A stretch of DNA of 64,000 nt from Acidobacteriaceae bacterium KBS 146 (GCA_000688615.1 JHVA01000001.1:4385001-4449000); one strand, 5' to 3'; positions 53,720-63,424 are shown, counted from the first letter of the stretch. The notes: generated by a model from the sequence alone, not told the origin. Made by a program: numbers and translations.

Positions 53720-55213
53720 TTAGTAGGTTTGTGCCTGCTCCAGCGGGAGGCGGACCTGGAAGCATGTGGACCCCGGATGCGATTCGACCTGGATGAAGCC
53801 GGAGTGGCGTTCGAGGATTCGTTGTGCGGTATCCAGCCCGAGCCCGAGCCCGCGGCCCGGCGCCTTCGTTGTGTAGAAGGGTTCGAAGATACGGCTCTTG
53901 AGCTCCGGATCGATGCCGGGGCCTGTGTCCCATACTTCTACGAAGGCCATGCGTCCCTGAAGCCGCGTACAGACCCGCAGCGTGCCGTGGTCCTTCATGG
54001 CGTCAAGAGCGTTTTCGATTAGTGCAGTCCATACCTGGTTGAGCTCGCGCCCGTATCCAGCGACGGGTGGAAGGGCAGGGTCGAAGTCATTGATCATGGT
54101 GACATGCTGCAGGCGCGATTTGAACATCGCCAAGGTATTTTCAAGCGACTGCGCCAGATCAATGTCCTGGATGGGCGCCTGGTCCATATAGGAGTAGTCT
54201 TTGATCGCGCGAATCAGATCGAAGATACGGACAGTCGAGTTGACGACGGTTTCGGCCATACGCTCGACGCGCAGCGAACTAGCGAAGGTGGCGACCGCAA
54301 CCGGTAGCGCCTCTGTGGTGACGAATCCTGCAAGTTCGTCGAGTTGAGCAGCTGCAATTCCCGTCTCTGCAAGAGAAGGTGCAATGGCCCAGGGGTTGGG
54401 AATGCGGTGTTCCTCGAGCCAACGCAGCAGGTCCACTTCGCGATCACTGATGGCCAGGGCGTCCGGAGTTCCACTGATGGCATCCTGTTCCGCAAGTATG
54501 GAGCGAGTTCGCGCTACCCACGATCGGTATTGCGAGGTCTGCGTATCCGACAGGCAGAGGTTACCGAGGCGATATTTCTGATCTCCATATTGGCGGAGCT
54601 CGGAGAAGAGGCTTGAGGCAGATCTCTGCGCGGCGGATGCCGGATTGTTGAGTTCATGAGCCAGATTGGCTGCAAGCTTTCCGAGTGCGGCCAGTTTTTC
54701 CGCCTGTTGCTCCATGCGGGTAACTTCGCGGACGCGATCCATCATGGTGGAGACACAACGCTGAGTCATCGACGGAATTGCAGCCAACATCTCTGGAAAG
54801 AGATCTTCGTGGATATCGAGCGACCATCCTGAACCGACGAGGTAACCTTCTCCGCCGTAGACCTTCATGCGAGAGAAGGGCAGTTTGCCGGTCATTTGTC
54901 CTGCCCGGCCAATCCAGAGGGTCATGGGGCCAGCATTGTGGCGGCGTACATGAACTTCACCCTTGAGGATGAAGACCATGCGATCGCACGGACTGCCTTC
55001 TGCAAAGACCATCGCACCGTCGTCTCCGACACGCTCTGTGCCATGCGTGGCAAACCAGCGGTATTCGTCTTCAGTGAGACCGTCCAGCGCAGGAATGGTG
55101 CGCAGCGCCGCAATGATCTCAGCCTGCGAAGTGGGGTGCGAGGGAGGAGCAATAAAGATCTGAGGCCCGAGCTGATGGGGAAGAATAACTTCGTAACTGC
55201 TGGGGGCGGCCAT
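53720..55213 (-). CDS. Sensor histidine kinase with N-terminal cNMP-binding-like domain
   Basis: 497 residues from the ATG at 55213, with AGGAG seven bases upstream; more upstream in-frame sequence looks non-coding. Residues about 38-160 resemble a cyclic-nucleotide-binding barrel, but the usual FGE-L...RxA phosphate cassette is not seen (GQMTGKLPFSRMK stands there instead). A coiled linker leads to the kinase core: H-box LAHELNN (His186), N-box QVWTALIENALDAM, and G-boxes VWDTGPGID and GLGLGLDTAQ. It has no membrane helix and no adjacent response regulator. Confidence 0.9.
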   Translation of the reverse strand: MAAPSSYEVILPHQLGPQIFIAPPSHPTSQAEIIAALRTIPALDGLTEDEYRWFATHGTERVGDDGAMVFAEGSPCDRMVFILKGEVHVRRHNAGPMTLWIGRAGQMTGKLPFSRMKVYGGEGYLVGSGWSLDIHEDLFPEMLAAIPSMTQRCVSTMMDRVREVTRMEQQAEKLAALGKLAANLAHELNNPASAAQRSASSLFSELRQYGDQKYRLGNLCLSDTQTSQYRSWVARTRSILAEQDAISGTPDALAISDREVDLLRWLEEHRIPNPWAIAPSLAETGIAAAQLDELAGFVTTEALPVAVATFASSLRVERMAETVVNSTVRIFDLIRAIKDYSYMDQAPIQDIDLAQSLENTLAMFKSRLQHVTMINDFDPALPPVAGYGRELNQVWTALIENALDAMKDHGTLRVCTRLQGRMAFVEVWDTGPGIDPELKSRIFEPFYTTKAPGRGLGLGLDTAQRILERHSGFIQVESHPGSTCFQVRLPLEQAQTY

Positions 55214-55453
55214 GAAGAATCTCCTTCTGCCGTCGTGGGCAGGGTAGAGGAACAGGAAGGACAACTCTGCTCTCATTGTGACAGGTTTTTGAACTTGTTT
55301 GGGAAGATAGCAACGGCGGAGTACGACGTTTTGTGACGAAAAGCGTTCCATTGCAGGGAATGGCGTTATGTGCCAGCAGACGGGGATTTCCAGCATTCTG
55401 ATGTGGAAAGCTTTGTAGCAGTTGAGCCGCGGTGCAGCTTTCCAACAAGGCAC

Positions 55454-56986
55454 TTAAGGACGACTGCGGCCTGACGATTGAATCTGATCCAGCTGCGCCA
55501 GCATGCGTTTGACGATCTCCGGATGTGCCGCTGCAACATTATGTTGCTCTGCAGGATCAGCAGCTCGATCGTAAAGCTGCGGATCAGGCGCGTTCCCGAG
55601 CTCTATCCTCGTATAGCGATCGTAGGCAGATTCTTGATCGCCGCGAATCATCTTCCACTTTCCTTCTACAAGTGAGAGTGATCCAGCCTCTTCGACAAGA
55701 GATTGCCTGCCTGTGCGAGAGCGGCCTAGTATCGCCGGCAATAAGTTAATACTGTCCGGTGCATCGTCATTACGAAGCGATTGGCCCGTGAGTGTAGCGA
55801 GCGAGGCTAGTAGATCGATCTGATCGACGAGGGCGCTTGAAGTTGTTCCCGGCTTTACGTGGTCTGTCCATTTGACAAGGAAAGGTACTCGGGTCCCACC
55901 ATCGAAGTTGCTGTATTTTCCACCGCGATAGATGCCAGCCGGCTTGTGTGTACCGAGCTTTTCGACTGCCTGATCGTGATAGCCATCGTCGACGACAGGT
56001 CCGTTGTCGCTCGAGAAGATGATGAGTGTGTTTTGCGCGATGCCTTGCTTCTCCAAGGTATCCAGAATGCGGCCGACACACCAATCGAGCTCCACGATGG
56101 CGTCGCCGCGCGGTCCCATCTTTGTTTTGCCGACGAAGCGTCTATTGGGCAGGCGAGGAACGTGAATGTCATGCGCGGGATAGTAGAGGAAGAAGGGGTG
56201 ATGGCTGTTCTGCTCGATGAAGCGAACAGCTTTTGTGCTGAGGGTATCCGCGATGTCTTCGTCGATCCAGAGGGATGACTTTCCACCTTCCATATAGCCA
56301 ATGCGGCTGACGCCGTCGACGATATCCATATCGTGCCCGTGGCTGGGCTTCATCTTCAGAAGTTCGGGATGATCCCTGCCGGTCAACTCGCCAGGAAAGG
56401 GCGCTTTGTAGCTGACATGAATCGGGTCGGCAGGATTGAGATTGACTACGCGATGATTTTCCAGAAAGACGCATGGAACACGATCAGGAGTGGCGGGAAT
56501 GATAAAGGAGTAGTCAAATCCCAGTTCGATTGGCCCGGGCTTGATCTCTTCGTTCCAGTCGATGTTGCCATTGCCCAGGCCGAGGTGCCATTTGCCGACG
56601 ACCCCGGTCGTGTATCCAGCTTGTTTAAGCACGGAAGGCAGAGTGATTTGATGAGGGTCGATGATGAGCGGGGCGTCACCAGGAAGGATTCCGGTACCCT
56701 TCTTGCGCCATGCATACTGCCCCGTCATCACGGAGTAGCGGGAAGGAGTACAGGTGGCCGAGGTGGCGTGAGCATCGGTAAAGCGCAGTCCCTGGGCCGC
56801 GAGCGAATCGATGTGCGGGGTGTGAACCGAAGTTGCGCCGTAGCAGCTGACATCGCCGTAGCCGAGATCGTCGGCATAGATAAAGATGATGTTGGGACGA
56901 GAGACGGGTTTTGCAGCGCCGAGCAAACCCGCGGCAGTAGTGGCGCTAAGGCTTTGGAGAAACTGTCGGCGGTTCATCCAGACCAT
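55454..56986 (-). CDS. Tat-exported sulfatase (Cys-type)
   Basis: A 510-residue sulfatase or arylsulfatase-like hydrolase. The N-terminus MNRRQFLQSLSATTAAG (starting three codons inside) is a Tat-type signal, so the ATG at 56977 is an alternative start. Metal ligands lie in IFIYADDLGYGD (Asp39, Asp40). The formylglycine site is Cys79 in CTPSR, followed by SVMTGQ. The C-terminal region carries RGGKYSNFDGGTRVPF. It removes sulfate esters from glycans or small molecules outside the cytoplasm. No sulfatase-modifying enzyme is in the window. Confidence 0.93.
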   Translation of the reverse strand: MVWMNRRQFLQSLSATTAAGLLGAAKPVSRPNIIFIYADDLGYGDVSCYGATSVHTPHIDSLAAQGLRFTDAHATSATCTPSRYSVMTGQYAWRKKGTGILPGDAPLIIDPHQITLPSVLKQAGYTTGVVGKWHLGLGNGNIDWNEEIKPGPIELGFDYSFIIPATPDRVPCVFLENHRVVNLNPADPIHVSYKAPFPGELTGRDHPELLKMKPSHGHDMDIVDGVSRIGYMEGGKSSLWIDEDIADTLSTKAVRFIEQNSHHPFFLYYPAHDIHVPRLPNRRFVGKTKMGPRGDAIVELDWCVGRILDTLEKQGIAQNTLIIFSSDNGPVVDDGYHDQAVEKLGTHKPAGIYRGGKYSNFDGGTRVPFLVKWTDHVKPGTTSSALVDQIDLLASLATLTGQSLRNDDAPDSINLLPAILGRSRTGRQSLVEEAGSLSLVEGKWKMIRGDQESAYDRYTRIELGNAPDPQLYDRAADPAEQHNVAAAHPEIVKRMLAQLDQIQSSGRSRP

Positions 56987-57021
56987 GGTACGCGATGAGT
57001 CACTGCCGTGGGCGCAATGCT

Positions 57022-58449
57022 CTAGGTTGCATGAATTTCAAGATCGGGATCGGAGTAGTGTCCGCTGGTCATGGCGCCTGCGTTGCGCGGAAGGCCGATG
57101 GCTTCGATGGCGGGAGCGAGAGCGAGTACTGACGTGCAGAGGATCGCGATGTGGAAGTCGCGAAGATGTGGATTCGCGGGCAGGTGCCCACTCGCACGCG
57201 CAACGAGGCGAAGCATCACTGCGCCCACAGCGACTCCCATGCCCATGGAGAGTTGCATCACGGCGGAGAGGAAGCCGTTGGCACGCGACATACGCTCAGG
57301 AGGAATCTCGGCATAGGCGAGAGTGGTCATGCAGGTGAATTCGAGTGAGCGGGCGGCTCCGTGAAAGAAGAGGAGCGTGGCGATGAGTGCAGGCGGCGTG
57401 TAGGGTGTAAACGTAGCGCACAGGGCGACGGAGACGGCGACGATTAGGCCGTTGAAGATGAGTAGACGCCGGAAGCCAAAGCGCCGAAGGACGGGAAGCA
57501 CGATTGACTTCATACTGAAGTCGCCGCCGAAGAGAGCAAGCAGGTAGAGGCCTGACTTAAATGCGTTGAGGCCGAAGGCGACCTGGAACATCAGCGGAAG
57601 CAGGAAGGGAAGCACACCGACGGCGATGCGAAAGAGGCTCGCGCTGTAGACGCTTAACCGATAGGACTTGAGCTGCATGGATTCCAAGTCGATGAGCGAA
57701 GCCGGATTTCGGCGTGCCGTGACGACAGCTAGATAACCGCTGAAGAGGCTGAGTAGAAGGACGGACATCGCGGTAGTCGATTGACTTTCACCGGCGCCAA
57801 GCGTCTCGAGTGCAAAGATAACGCCGGTTGAGGCAACGCCAGCGAACAGGAAGGTTAGCCAGTCGAGTGGATGCTGTTCGTCAGAGCGCGTGTTCTCGAT
57901 CCAGAGAATGGTCAGAACGAGCGCGATGATGCCGATGGGCAGGTTAAGCAGAAAGATCCAGTGCCAGGAGAAATAGGTGGTAATAAAGCCGCCGACCGGA
58001 GGACCGATGACAAGGGCAGCCAGTCCGGGCCAACTGATATAAGCGATGGCCTGCGCAATTTGGTCTTTTGGAGTAGAACGCAGGACGATCAGGCGACCGA
58101 CGGGGACCATCATGGAGCCGCCGATACCTTGCAGGATTCGCGTCAGCGTAAAGACAGTGAGATTTGGTGCGGCTGCGCAGAGAAGGGAAGCAAAGGTGAA
58201 GATCCCGATAGCGGAGGCGAAGATGGTGCGTGCGCCGAAGCGATCCGCGACCCATCCGCTGATGGGGATGAAGACGGCAAGGGTAATGAGATATGCCGTC
58301 ATGCCGATGTTGAGCTTTACTGCGCCCACACCGAAGCTATTCGCCATTTGTGGGAGGGCGGTGGCGATGATGGTGCCATCGAGATTCTCCATGAAGAAGG
58401 CGCCGGCGATCAGCGTCGTGACGTAGAAGGGAGAACGAGGGCTCTTCAT
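57022..58449 (-). CDS. MFS drug transporter, DHA2 (EmrB/QacA) family
   Basis: A 475-residue permease with about 14 hydrophobic segments. The first-helix motif ENLDGTIIATALPQMANSFG is the DHA2 signature (LDxTIVNVALP type). The loop motif GWVADRFGARTIFASAI is motif A, and LTRILQGIGGSMMVPVGR is motif B. Substrates are probably hydrophobic toxic compounds exported with protons. It follows ilvC after a strong terminator, so it is likely transcribed separately. Confidence 0.92.
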   Translation of the reverse strand: MKSPRSPFYVTTLIAGAFFMENLDGTIIATALPQMANSFGVGAVKLNIGMTAYLITLAVFIPISGWVADRFGARTIFASAIGIFTFASLLCAAAPNLTVFTLTRILQGIGGSMMVPVGRLIVLRSTPKDQIAQAIAYISWPGLAALVIGPPVGGFITTYFSWHWIFLLNLPIGIIALVLTILWIENTRSDEQHPLDWLTFLFAGVASTGVIFALETLGAGESQSTTAMSVLLLSLFSGYLAVVTARRNPASLIDLESMQLKSYRLSVYSASLFRIAVGVLPFLLPLMFQVAFGLNAFKSGLYLLALFGGDFSMKSIVLPVLRRFGFRRLLIFNGLIVAVSVALCATFTPYTPPALIATLLFFHGAARSLEFTCMTTLAYAEIPPERMSRANGFLSAVMQLSMGMGVAVGAVMLRLVARASGHLPANPHLRDFHIAILCTSVLALAPAIEAIGLPRNAGAMTSGHYSDPDLEIHAT

Positions 58450-58478
58450 TGGTCCTTTTCTTGGAAGATTGAAGCAAA

Positions 58479-58504
58479 GAGGCCCGGCTCAGGAGCCGGG
58501 CCTC
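58479..58504 (-). terminator. Intrinsic terminator after ilvC
   Basis: GAGGCCCGGCTC (58479-58490) and GAGCCGGGCCTC (58493-58504) form a perfect 12-bp stem. On the minus strand it is followed by TTTGCTTC. It lies 16 bp past the ilvC stop. Confidence 0.75.
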
Positions 58505-58519
58505 AGAAGACAACCAGGC

Positions 58520-59545
58520 TCAGGCCTTGACGACAGCTCCGTTCTCGACCTTGACCGGATCGAGGAAGGGCATCGCCTTACGGAGTTCGGCGCCGACCTT
58601 TTCGATGCCGTGTGCGGCTTCCTGCTGGCGAATACGAGCGAACTCGTGACGTCCTGTCTCGTTCTCCTCGATAAACTTCTTGGCGAAGGATCCGTTCTGG
58701 ATCTCCTCAAGCAGCTTCTTCATGGCCTTTTTGGTATCGGCTGTGACGATGCGGGGACCGGCGACATAGTCGCCCCACTCTGCCGTGTCGGATATGGAGT
58801 GACGCATGTAGGCGAGGCCGCCGCGATACATCAGGTCGACGATCAGCTTCAGTTCGTGGAGAACTTCGAAGTAGGCAAGCTCGGGCTGATAGCCCGCCTC
58901 GGTGAGAACCTCGAAGCCAGCCTTGACCAGAGCAGCGGTGCCGCCGCAGAGAACAGCCTGCTCACCAAAGAGGTCGGTTTCTGTCTCTTCGGTGAAGGTG
59001 GTCTCGAGAACGCCTGCACGGGTGCAGCCGATGCCCTTGGCGTAGCTGAGAGCGAGCTCGAGAGCCTTGCCGCTAGCATTCTGCTCGACGGCAACCAGGC
59101 CGGGAACACCGCCGCCCTCTGTGAAGACCTCACGGACGCGATGGCCGGGGGCTTTGGGAGCGACGAGCGAGACATCTACGCCCGCAGGAGGAACGATGGT
59201 ACCGAAGCGGATGTTGAAGCCGTGCGCGAACATCAGGGTCTTGCCAGGGGCGAGGTTGGGTTCAACCTCATTCTTGTGAACCTTGGCAGCCGTCTGATCG
59301 GGGGTGAGATTCATGATGACGTCGGCCCACTTGGCAACGTTGGCGACGGTATCAACTTGAAGGCCTGCCTTACGGGCGCGCTCCGCGTTCGGAGAGTCAG
59401 GGCGAAGGCCTACGCGAACCTCGACGCCGGAGTCCTTGAGGTTGAGGGCGTGGGCGTGGCCCTGTGAGCCGTAGCCGATGATTCCGACCTTTTTAGCTTG
59501 GATGAGGGAGAGGTCTGCGTCTGCGTCGTGATACGTCTTTGCCAT
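58520..59545 (-). CDS. ilvC: Ketol-acid reductoisomerase, class I
   Basis: A 341-residue enzyme for step two of isoleucine/valine synthesis. The nucleotide loop is [10 protein letters not shown] (24-33), followed by [18 protein letters not shown], whose Arg/Ser residues favour NADPH. The acidic metal site region [18 protein letters not shown] and the C-terminal knot KPHTA-like segment (ENGAVVKA end) fit class I length (about 330-340). It is the third ilv gene here, 50 bp after ilvN. Confidence 0.97.
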   Translation of the reverse strand: MAKTYHDADADLSLIQAKKVGIIGYGSQGHAHALNLKDSGVEVRVGLRPDSPNAERARKAGLQVDTVANVAKWADVIMNLTPDQTAAKVHKNEVEPNLAPGKTLMFAHGFNIRFGTIVPPAGVDVSLVAPKAPGHRVREVFTEGGGVPGLVAVEQNASGKALELALSYAKGIGCTRAGVLETTFTEETETDLFGEQAVLCGGTAALVKAGFEVLTEAGYQPELAYFEVLHELKLIVDLMYRGGLAYMRHSISDTAEWGDYVAGPRIVTADTKKAMKKLLEEIQNGSFAKKFIEENETGRHEFARIRQQEAAHGIEKVGAELRKAMPFLDPVKVENGAVVKA

Positions 59546-59595
59546 TGTTCTCTTCTTTCCTTTGGTTGTTTCGTTAATCGTAAATGGAGATTCCG

Positions 59596-60213
59596 CTAAG
59601 CTTCGTCTTCTGCAAACTGATTCGGTAGATCGTCGGTGACGGGACGATCGGGAAAAGCGACCGGAGCCTCTTCATCAGGCTTCGTGCCAAGGGCTTTGAG
59701 GACGCGGCCGGTGTGGTGGCCCCGGCGCATGGCCATGCGGCCGGTGCGTGAGACTTCAAGAACCTCAAACTTCGATTCGCGCAGGACTTGCAGCAAGCCT
59801 TCAATCTTGGAGGCGGCGCCGGTCATCTCGAGCATGATGGATTCAGGCGCGAGGTCGACGACACGGGCGCGGAAGACGTTAGCGAGCTCAAAGATCTGGG
59901 AGCGCGACTGCTGGCCGTGCGGCGAGTTGGGGCCGGCGGCGACTTTGATGAGGCACAGCTCGCGGATAACGGCCTCAGAGCGGCCAAGCTCATCGACATC
60001 ACGCGTGGTCTCGAGTTTGTAGAGCGAGGCACGGATGCGATCAGCGGCGTGCTCAGGCGCATCGCAGACGATGGTCATGCGCGAGATGCCATCGCGCTCG
60101 CTCTCGCCTACAGTGAGGGAGACGATGTTGACGTTGAGACGGCGAAAGAGGGAAGCAACCCGGGTGAGTGTGCCGGGTTTGTCGTCTACTAGGGCTACGA
60201 AGGTGTGGAGCAC
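59596..60213 (-). CDS. ilvN: Acetolactate synthase small (regulatory) subunit
   Basis: A 205-residue protein with an N-terminal ACT domain ([21 protein letters not shown], residues 2-22) and the C-terminal half typical of IlvH. It activates the large subunit and carries valine feedback control. The start is GTG at 60213, four bases past the stop of a 47-codon ORF, with AAGGAAA as ribosome site. The C-terminal about 35 residues are longer than in E. coli IlvH (163) and are rich in Asp/Pro. Confidence 0.95.
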   Translation of the reverse strand: MLHTFVALVDDKPGTLTRVASLFRRLNVNIVSLTVGESERDGISRMTIVCDAPEHAADRIRASLYKLETTRDVDELGRSEAVIRELCLIKVAAGPNSPHGQQSRSQIFELANVFRARVVDLAPESIMLEMTGAASKIEGLLQVLRESKFEVLEVSRTGRMAMRRGHHTGRVLKALGTKPDEEAPVAFPDRPVTDDLPNQFAEDEA

Positions 60214-60216
60214 TTT

Positions 60217-60360
60217 TTACTTTCCTTCCTCTGCTAACGCGAAAGAGATAACTTCGTCATAGCGTGTTGTATATGTGGCAGAACTAAGCGGCTTGCGGTA
60301 TTTATGGTCACGATCTGATGCGAGAATCTCGTGAATAAAATCTTGATATTCCTCTTGCAT
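60217..60360 (-). CDS. Small ORF between ilvB and ilvN (47 codons)
   Basis: The frame MQEEYQDFIHEILASDRD continues to FALAEEGK and a TAA at 60219-60217, four bases before the ilvN GTG start. AAGG lies eight bases before its ATG. The composition is balanced and acidic, unlike a random frame. Its stop region provides the ilvN ribosome site, so it may act by translational coupling. No family is recognised. A GTG five codons upstream is an alternative start. Confidence 0.4.
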   Translation of the reverse strand: MQEEYQDFIHEILASDRDHKYRKPLSSATYTTRYDEVISFALAEEGK

Positions 60361-60377
60361 CAGTAGAACCTTCACTG

Positions 60378-60458
60378 TCAGGTTTCACCATCGCTCGTGT
60401 TCATGGCGATGAATCTGTCGGTGTAGCTTCGCAGCCGTTCAATATCTGCCGCTGTCAT
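60378..60458 (-). CDS. Small ORF directly after ilvB (26 codons)
   Basis: The frame reads MTAADIERLRSYTDRFIA and ends with DGET and TGA. Its ATG is two bases after the ilvB TAG, with GGACGAG upstream, so it could be translated by re-initiation. It may be a genuine micro-protein, the first half of a frameshifted gene together with the next ORF, or chance. Confidence 0.3.
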   Translation of the reverse strand: MTAADIERLRSYTDRFIAMNTSDGET

Positions 60459-60460
60459 TA

Positions 60461-62236
60461 CTACTCGTCCTCAGCGGTTTCAATCAGCGGGTTAGGGCGG
60501 CGGACCATCTCGTGCAGCGCGGCTCCGGGAGCGATCATCGGGTAGACGCCATCTTCTTTCTCAACTGAAAAGTTGATGACGAAAGCTGTTGGAGAGGTAC
60601 GCGCCTTTGCGACTGTGGGTGTTACATCCTTGCGCTCGGTGACGTGCGCTCCCGGGATGCCGTGGGCGTCGGCCAACTTGACGAAGTCGGGCGAGAGGAT
60701 GGGCGAGCAGGCGTAGTTCTTGTCGTAGAAGGCCTCCTGCCACTGGCGCACCATGCCGAGAAATCCGTTGTTAATGACGGCGACGTTGATATGGAGGCAC
60801 TCCTGCTGAATGGTCGAAAGCTCGGAGGCGGTCATCTGGAAGCCTCCATCGCCCGCGATACACCAGACGTCGCAGTCTGGTCGCGCGATCTTGGCTCCGA
60901 TAGCGGCGGGCAGAGCGAAGCCCATGGTGCCGAGGCCGCCTGAGGTGATGAGTGTCCGCGTGTCCTCGTGCTTGAAGTACTGCGCCTCCCACATCTGATG
61001 CTGGCCTACGTCGGTGGCGATGATGGTCTTGTCGAGGCGGCCAGCAGCCTTGGCTTCCTGCCAGATGTCGTTAATGACGTGTGCGGCATAGAGGTGGCCG
61101 TTATCAGGCAGGTTGATGATGTCGCGCACGGCGGCGTCGCCCTTCAGGGAGCGAATCTCGCGGAGCCATGCCCGCGTGGTTTTGGTGGTGCTTGCATCGG
61201 CGAGGTAGTTCCTGTCGTGGATGAGTGGCTCCATCGTGTTGAGGACCTCTTTGAGGTCGCCGATGAGCGCGACATCGACCTTGACGTTCTTGTTGATTTC
61301 GCTGGGATCGATTTCGATATGAATCTTTTTGGCGTTCGGAGCGTAGCTGGCGAGATTTCCGGTGACGCGGTCGTCGAAACGCATCCCGAAGGCGAGGAGG
61401 AGGTCGGCCTGCTGAATGGCATGATTCACCCACGATTCGCCGTGCATGCCCATCATGCCCAGGGCGAGGGGATGCGACGCAGGGAAGGCTCCAAGGCCAA
61501 GCAGCGTGGTAGCGACAGGGATCTGGTAGCGCTCAGCGAAAGCCAGGACCTCACGCTCTGCGCCTGAGTGAATGATGCCGTGGCCGGCAAGAATGACGGG
61601 CTTGGTCGAGGCACGCATCAACTCGATGGCGCGGGCCATCTCCGTGGATTCGGCGCGAAGCATCGGATGGGGACGATAAGAAGCGGGAGCGGCTTCGTCG
61701 AAGTTGAAGGTGGCCGTGCCCTGCTGTGCATCTTTGGTGATATCGACCAGCACAGGGCCGGGGCGGCCGGAGGCTGCGATCTGAAAAGCCTCGCGGATCA
61801 TCGGAGCGATCTCTTCGGCTCGTGTGGCAACGAAGTTATGCTTGGTGATCGGCAAGGTAATTCCAGTGATATCGATCTCCTGGAAAGCATCAGATCCGAG
61901 AACCTTCGAAGAGACCTGGCCGCTGATGCAGACGATTGGAATCGAGTCGAGCATGGCGGTAGCAATGCCGGTGACGAGATTGGTTGCACCAGGACCTGAG
62001 GTAGCAATGGCAACGCCCACCTTGCCGGAGGCGCGTGCATAACCGTCAGCCATGTGTGCAGCTCCCTGCTCGTGCCGCGTGAGCACGTGGTGGATCGGGA
62101 ACTTGCGCAGAGCATCATAGGCGGGGAGGATGGCTCCGCCGGGATAACCGAAGACAGTAGTGACGCCTTCGCCGACGAGTGTGGCCCAGAGAATTTCAGC
62201 TCCGGTCAGGATGGGGTGCGTATTGTTGGTTGCCAT
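60461..62236 (-). CDS. ilvB: Acetolactate synthase large subunit
   Basis: A 591-residue ThDP enzyme that joins two pyruvates, or pyruvate and 2-oxobutyrate. The catalytic Glu56 is in RHEQGAAHMADGYAR. The ThDP motif begins GDGGFQMTASELSTIQQ and ends VAVINNGFLGM. The FAD/central domain has GLGAFPASHPLALGM(M)GMHG. Length and motifs fit IlvB/I. It starts 31 bp downstream of the acyltransferase gene and is followed by two small ORFs, then ilvN. Confidence 0.97.
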   Translation of the reverse strand: MATNNTHPILTGAEILWATLVGEGVTTVFGYPGGAILPAYDALRKFPIHHVLTRHEQGAAHMADGYARASGKVGVAIATSGPGATNLVTGIATAMLDSIPIVCISGQVSSKVLGSDAFQEIDITGITLPITKHNFVATRAEEIAPMIREAFQIAASGRPGPVLVDITKDAQQGTATFNFDEAAPASYRPHPMLRAESTEMARAIELMRASTKPVILAGHGIIHSGAEREVLAFAERYQIPVATTLLGLGAFPASHPLALGMMGMHGESWVNHAIQQADLLLAFGMRFDDRVTGNLASYAPNAKKIHIEIDPSEINKNVKVDVALIGDLKEVLNTMEPLIHDRNYLADASTTKTTRAWLREIRSLKGDAAVRDIINLPDNGHLYAAHVINDIWQEAKAAGRLDKTIIATDVGQHQMWEAQYFKHEDTRTLITSGGLGTMGFALPAAIGAKIARPDCDVWCIAGDGGFQMTASELSTIQQECLHINVAVINNGFLGMVRQWQEAFYDKNYACSPILSPDFVKLADAHGIPGAHVTERKDVTPTVAKARTSPTAFVINFSVEKEDGVYPMIAPGAALHEMVRRPNPLIETAEDE

Positions 62237-62266
62237 AAAAGGATCCTGATGAATAAGGGTTGACGG

Positions 62267-63370
62267 CTACCTCGCGGCAGCCTGGGTTTTGGGAGACGGA
62301 TAAAGACTACGCAGCTTGAGTTTGAGCAGATTGCAGAAAGGTCCTGCGAGAATCCCGAGCACCACGGAGGCCAAGAACATCATGAGCTTGGGGAACACAT
62401 GGGAGTGGTTATACGGAATGAGCGCCGCTACCACTAAGAACAATGGGAAATGGAGCAGATAGATAGGGAACGTGCCTTCGGCGATGAAGCGCACGATACG
62501 GTCTGTGCGACTGCGCGAGGTAACGTGGAAGCGTCTCGCCAAGGCAAGGATGTTGATAAAAAACACGGCCCATATGAAGCCGAATAAAACCGTACTGTTC
62601 GGGAGCGGGAGTTTGAGATGGTGATGATTATGGAACGAGAACGGCTTGTCGATTGCGCTGCCGTGTCCGGGAATAAGCCAGACGGCGACGGCGGCGAGAG
62701 CGGGAATCCACAGCAGCCGGGCCGCGTTGCGGAGTTCTGTTCCGTGTTTGCACCAGTTTTTGTAAGCGTCATGGAGAACGCAGCCGAGTGCCCAGAGTGG
62801 GAAGAGGCCGACAACGAAGGGTCCAGCGATGATCGCTACAAGAGCCACTGAGATCCACCGCGACCAGCCGCGAAGATAAAAATAACAGCCGTAGCCAATG
62901 TAATAGATGACTTCGTAGTTGATAGACCAGTAAGGAAGGTTGAGGAGTGCCTCAACTCGACGACCCCAAAGCTGCCCACAGAACACAAGGTTCATCGCAA
63001 GGGCAAACACACGTGAGGTTCCGTGATTGGACCATTGTGGCCAATAGAAATCCGGTCTTGCAGAACGAAGAATCTGATCGGCAACGACCGTGAAAAGTAG
63101 AGTGGGAATCGCAACAGAGTAGATACGCGAACCACGATCAGCCAGGTAGTGGCCAATCGTAGAAGGACGCCGGCACGTGACATAACGAATGACAAAGCCG
63201 GAAAGGATGAAAAATACACCCACACAAGCTTGGGCATAGATGGTGCAATCCCGCCAGCCGGTGGAGAAATATGGCTGTGTGAGGTGGCCGAAGGCAACCA
63301 TCATGGACGCGAGTACACGAATCACATCGAGTGCCAGAGATTCGGAGGTGCTGAGCGTTTCGGCCTTCAT
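62267..63370 (-). CDS. Acyltransferase family 3 (OafA/YrhL-like) membrane protein
   Basis: A 367-residue protein with about ten membrane helices. The N-terminus LDVIRVLASMMVAFGHLTQPYF contains the conserved R-x(n)-H of the AT3 family, and GVFFILSGFVIRYV is its second signature. AT3 proteins O-acetylate sugars of surface polysaccharides or antibiotics. It is inserted between ilvD and ilvB on the same strand with gaps of 54 and 30 bp. A role in amino acid synthesis is not implied. Confidence 0.9.
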   Translation of the reverse strand: MKAETLSTSESLALDVIRVLASMMVAFGHLTQPYFSTGWRDCTIYAQACVGVFFILSGFVIRYVTCRRPSTIGHYLADRGSRIYSVAIPTLLFTVVADQILRSARPDFYWPQWSNHGTSRVFALAMNLVFCGQLWGRRVEALLNLPYWSINYEVIYYIGYGCYFYLRGWSRWISVALVAIIAGPFVVGLFPLWALGCVLHDAYKNWCKHGTELRNAARLLWIPALAAVAVWLIPGHGSAIDKPFSFHNHHHLKLPLPNSTVLFGFIWAVFFINILALARRFHVTSRSRTDRIVRFIAEGTFPIYLLHFPLFLVVAALIPYNHSHVFPKLMMFLASVVLGILAGPFCNLLKLKLRSLYPSPKTQAAAR

Positions 63371-63424
63371 GGATAACCGGTCCCCATCGATTCAGTCTGT
63401 TTGCGGTATAGGTGTGTTGGAAGC

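Noticed and set aside
60214..60460. Toxin-antitoxin module between ilvB and ilvN
   Set aside because: Neither small ORF resembles a known toxin or antitoxin family, and neither has its own clear promoter. Kept only as unassigned small ORFs.
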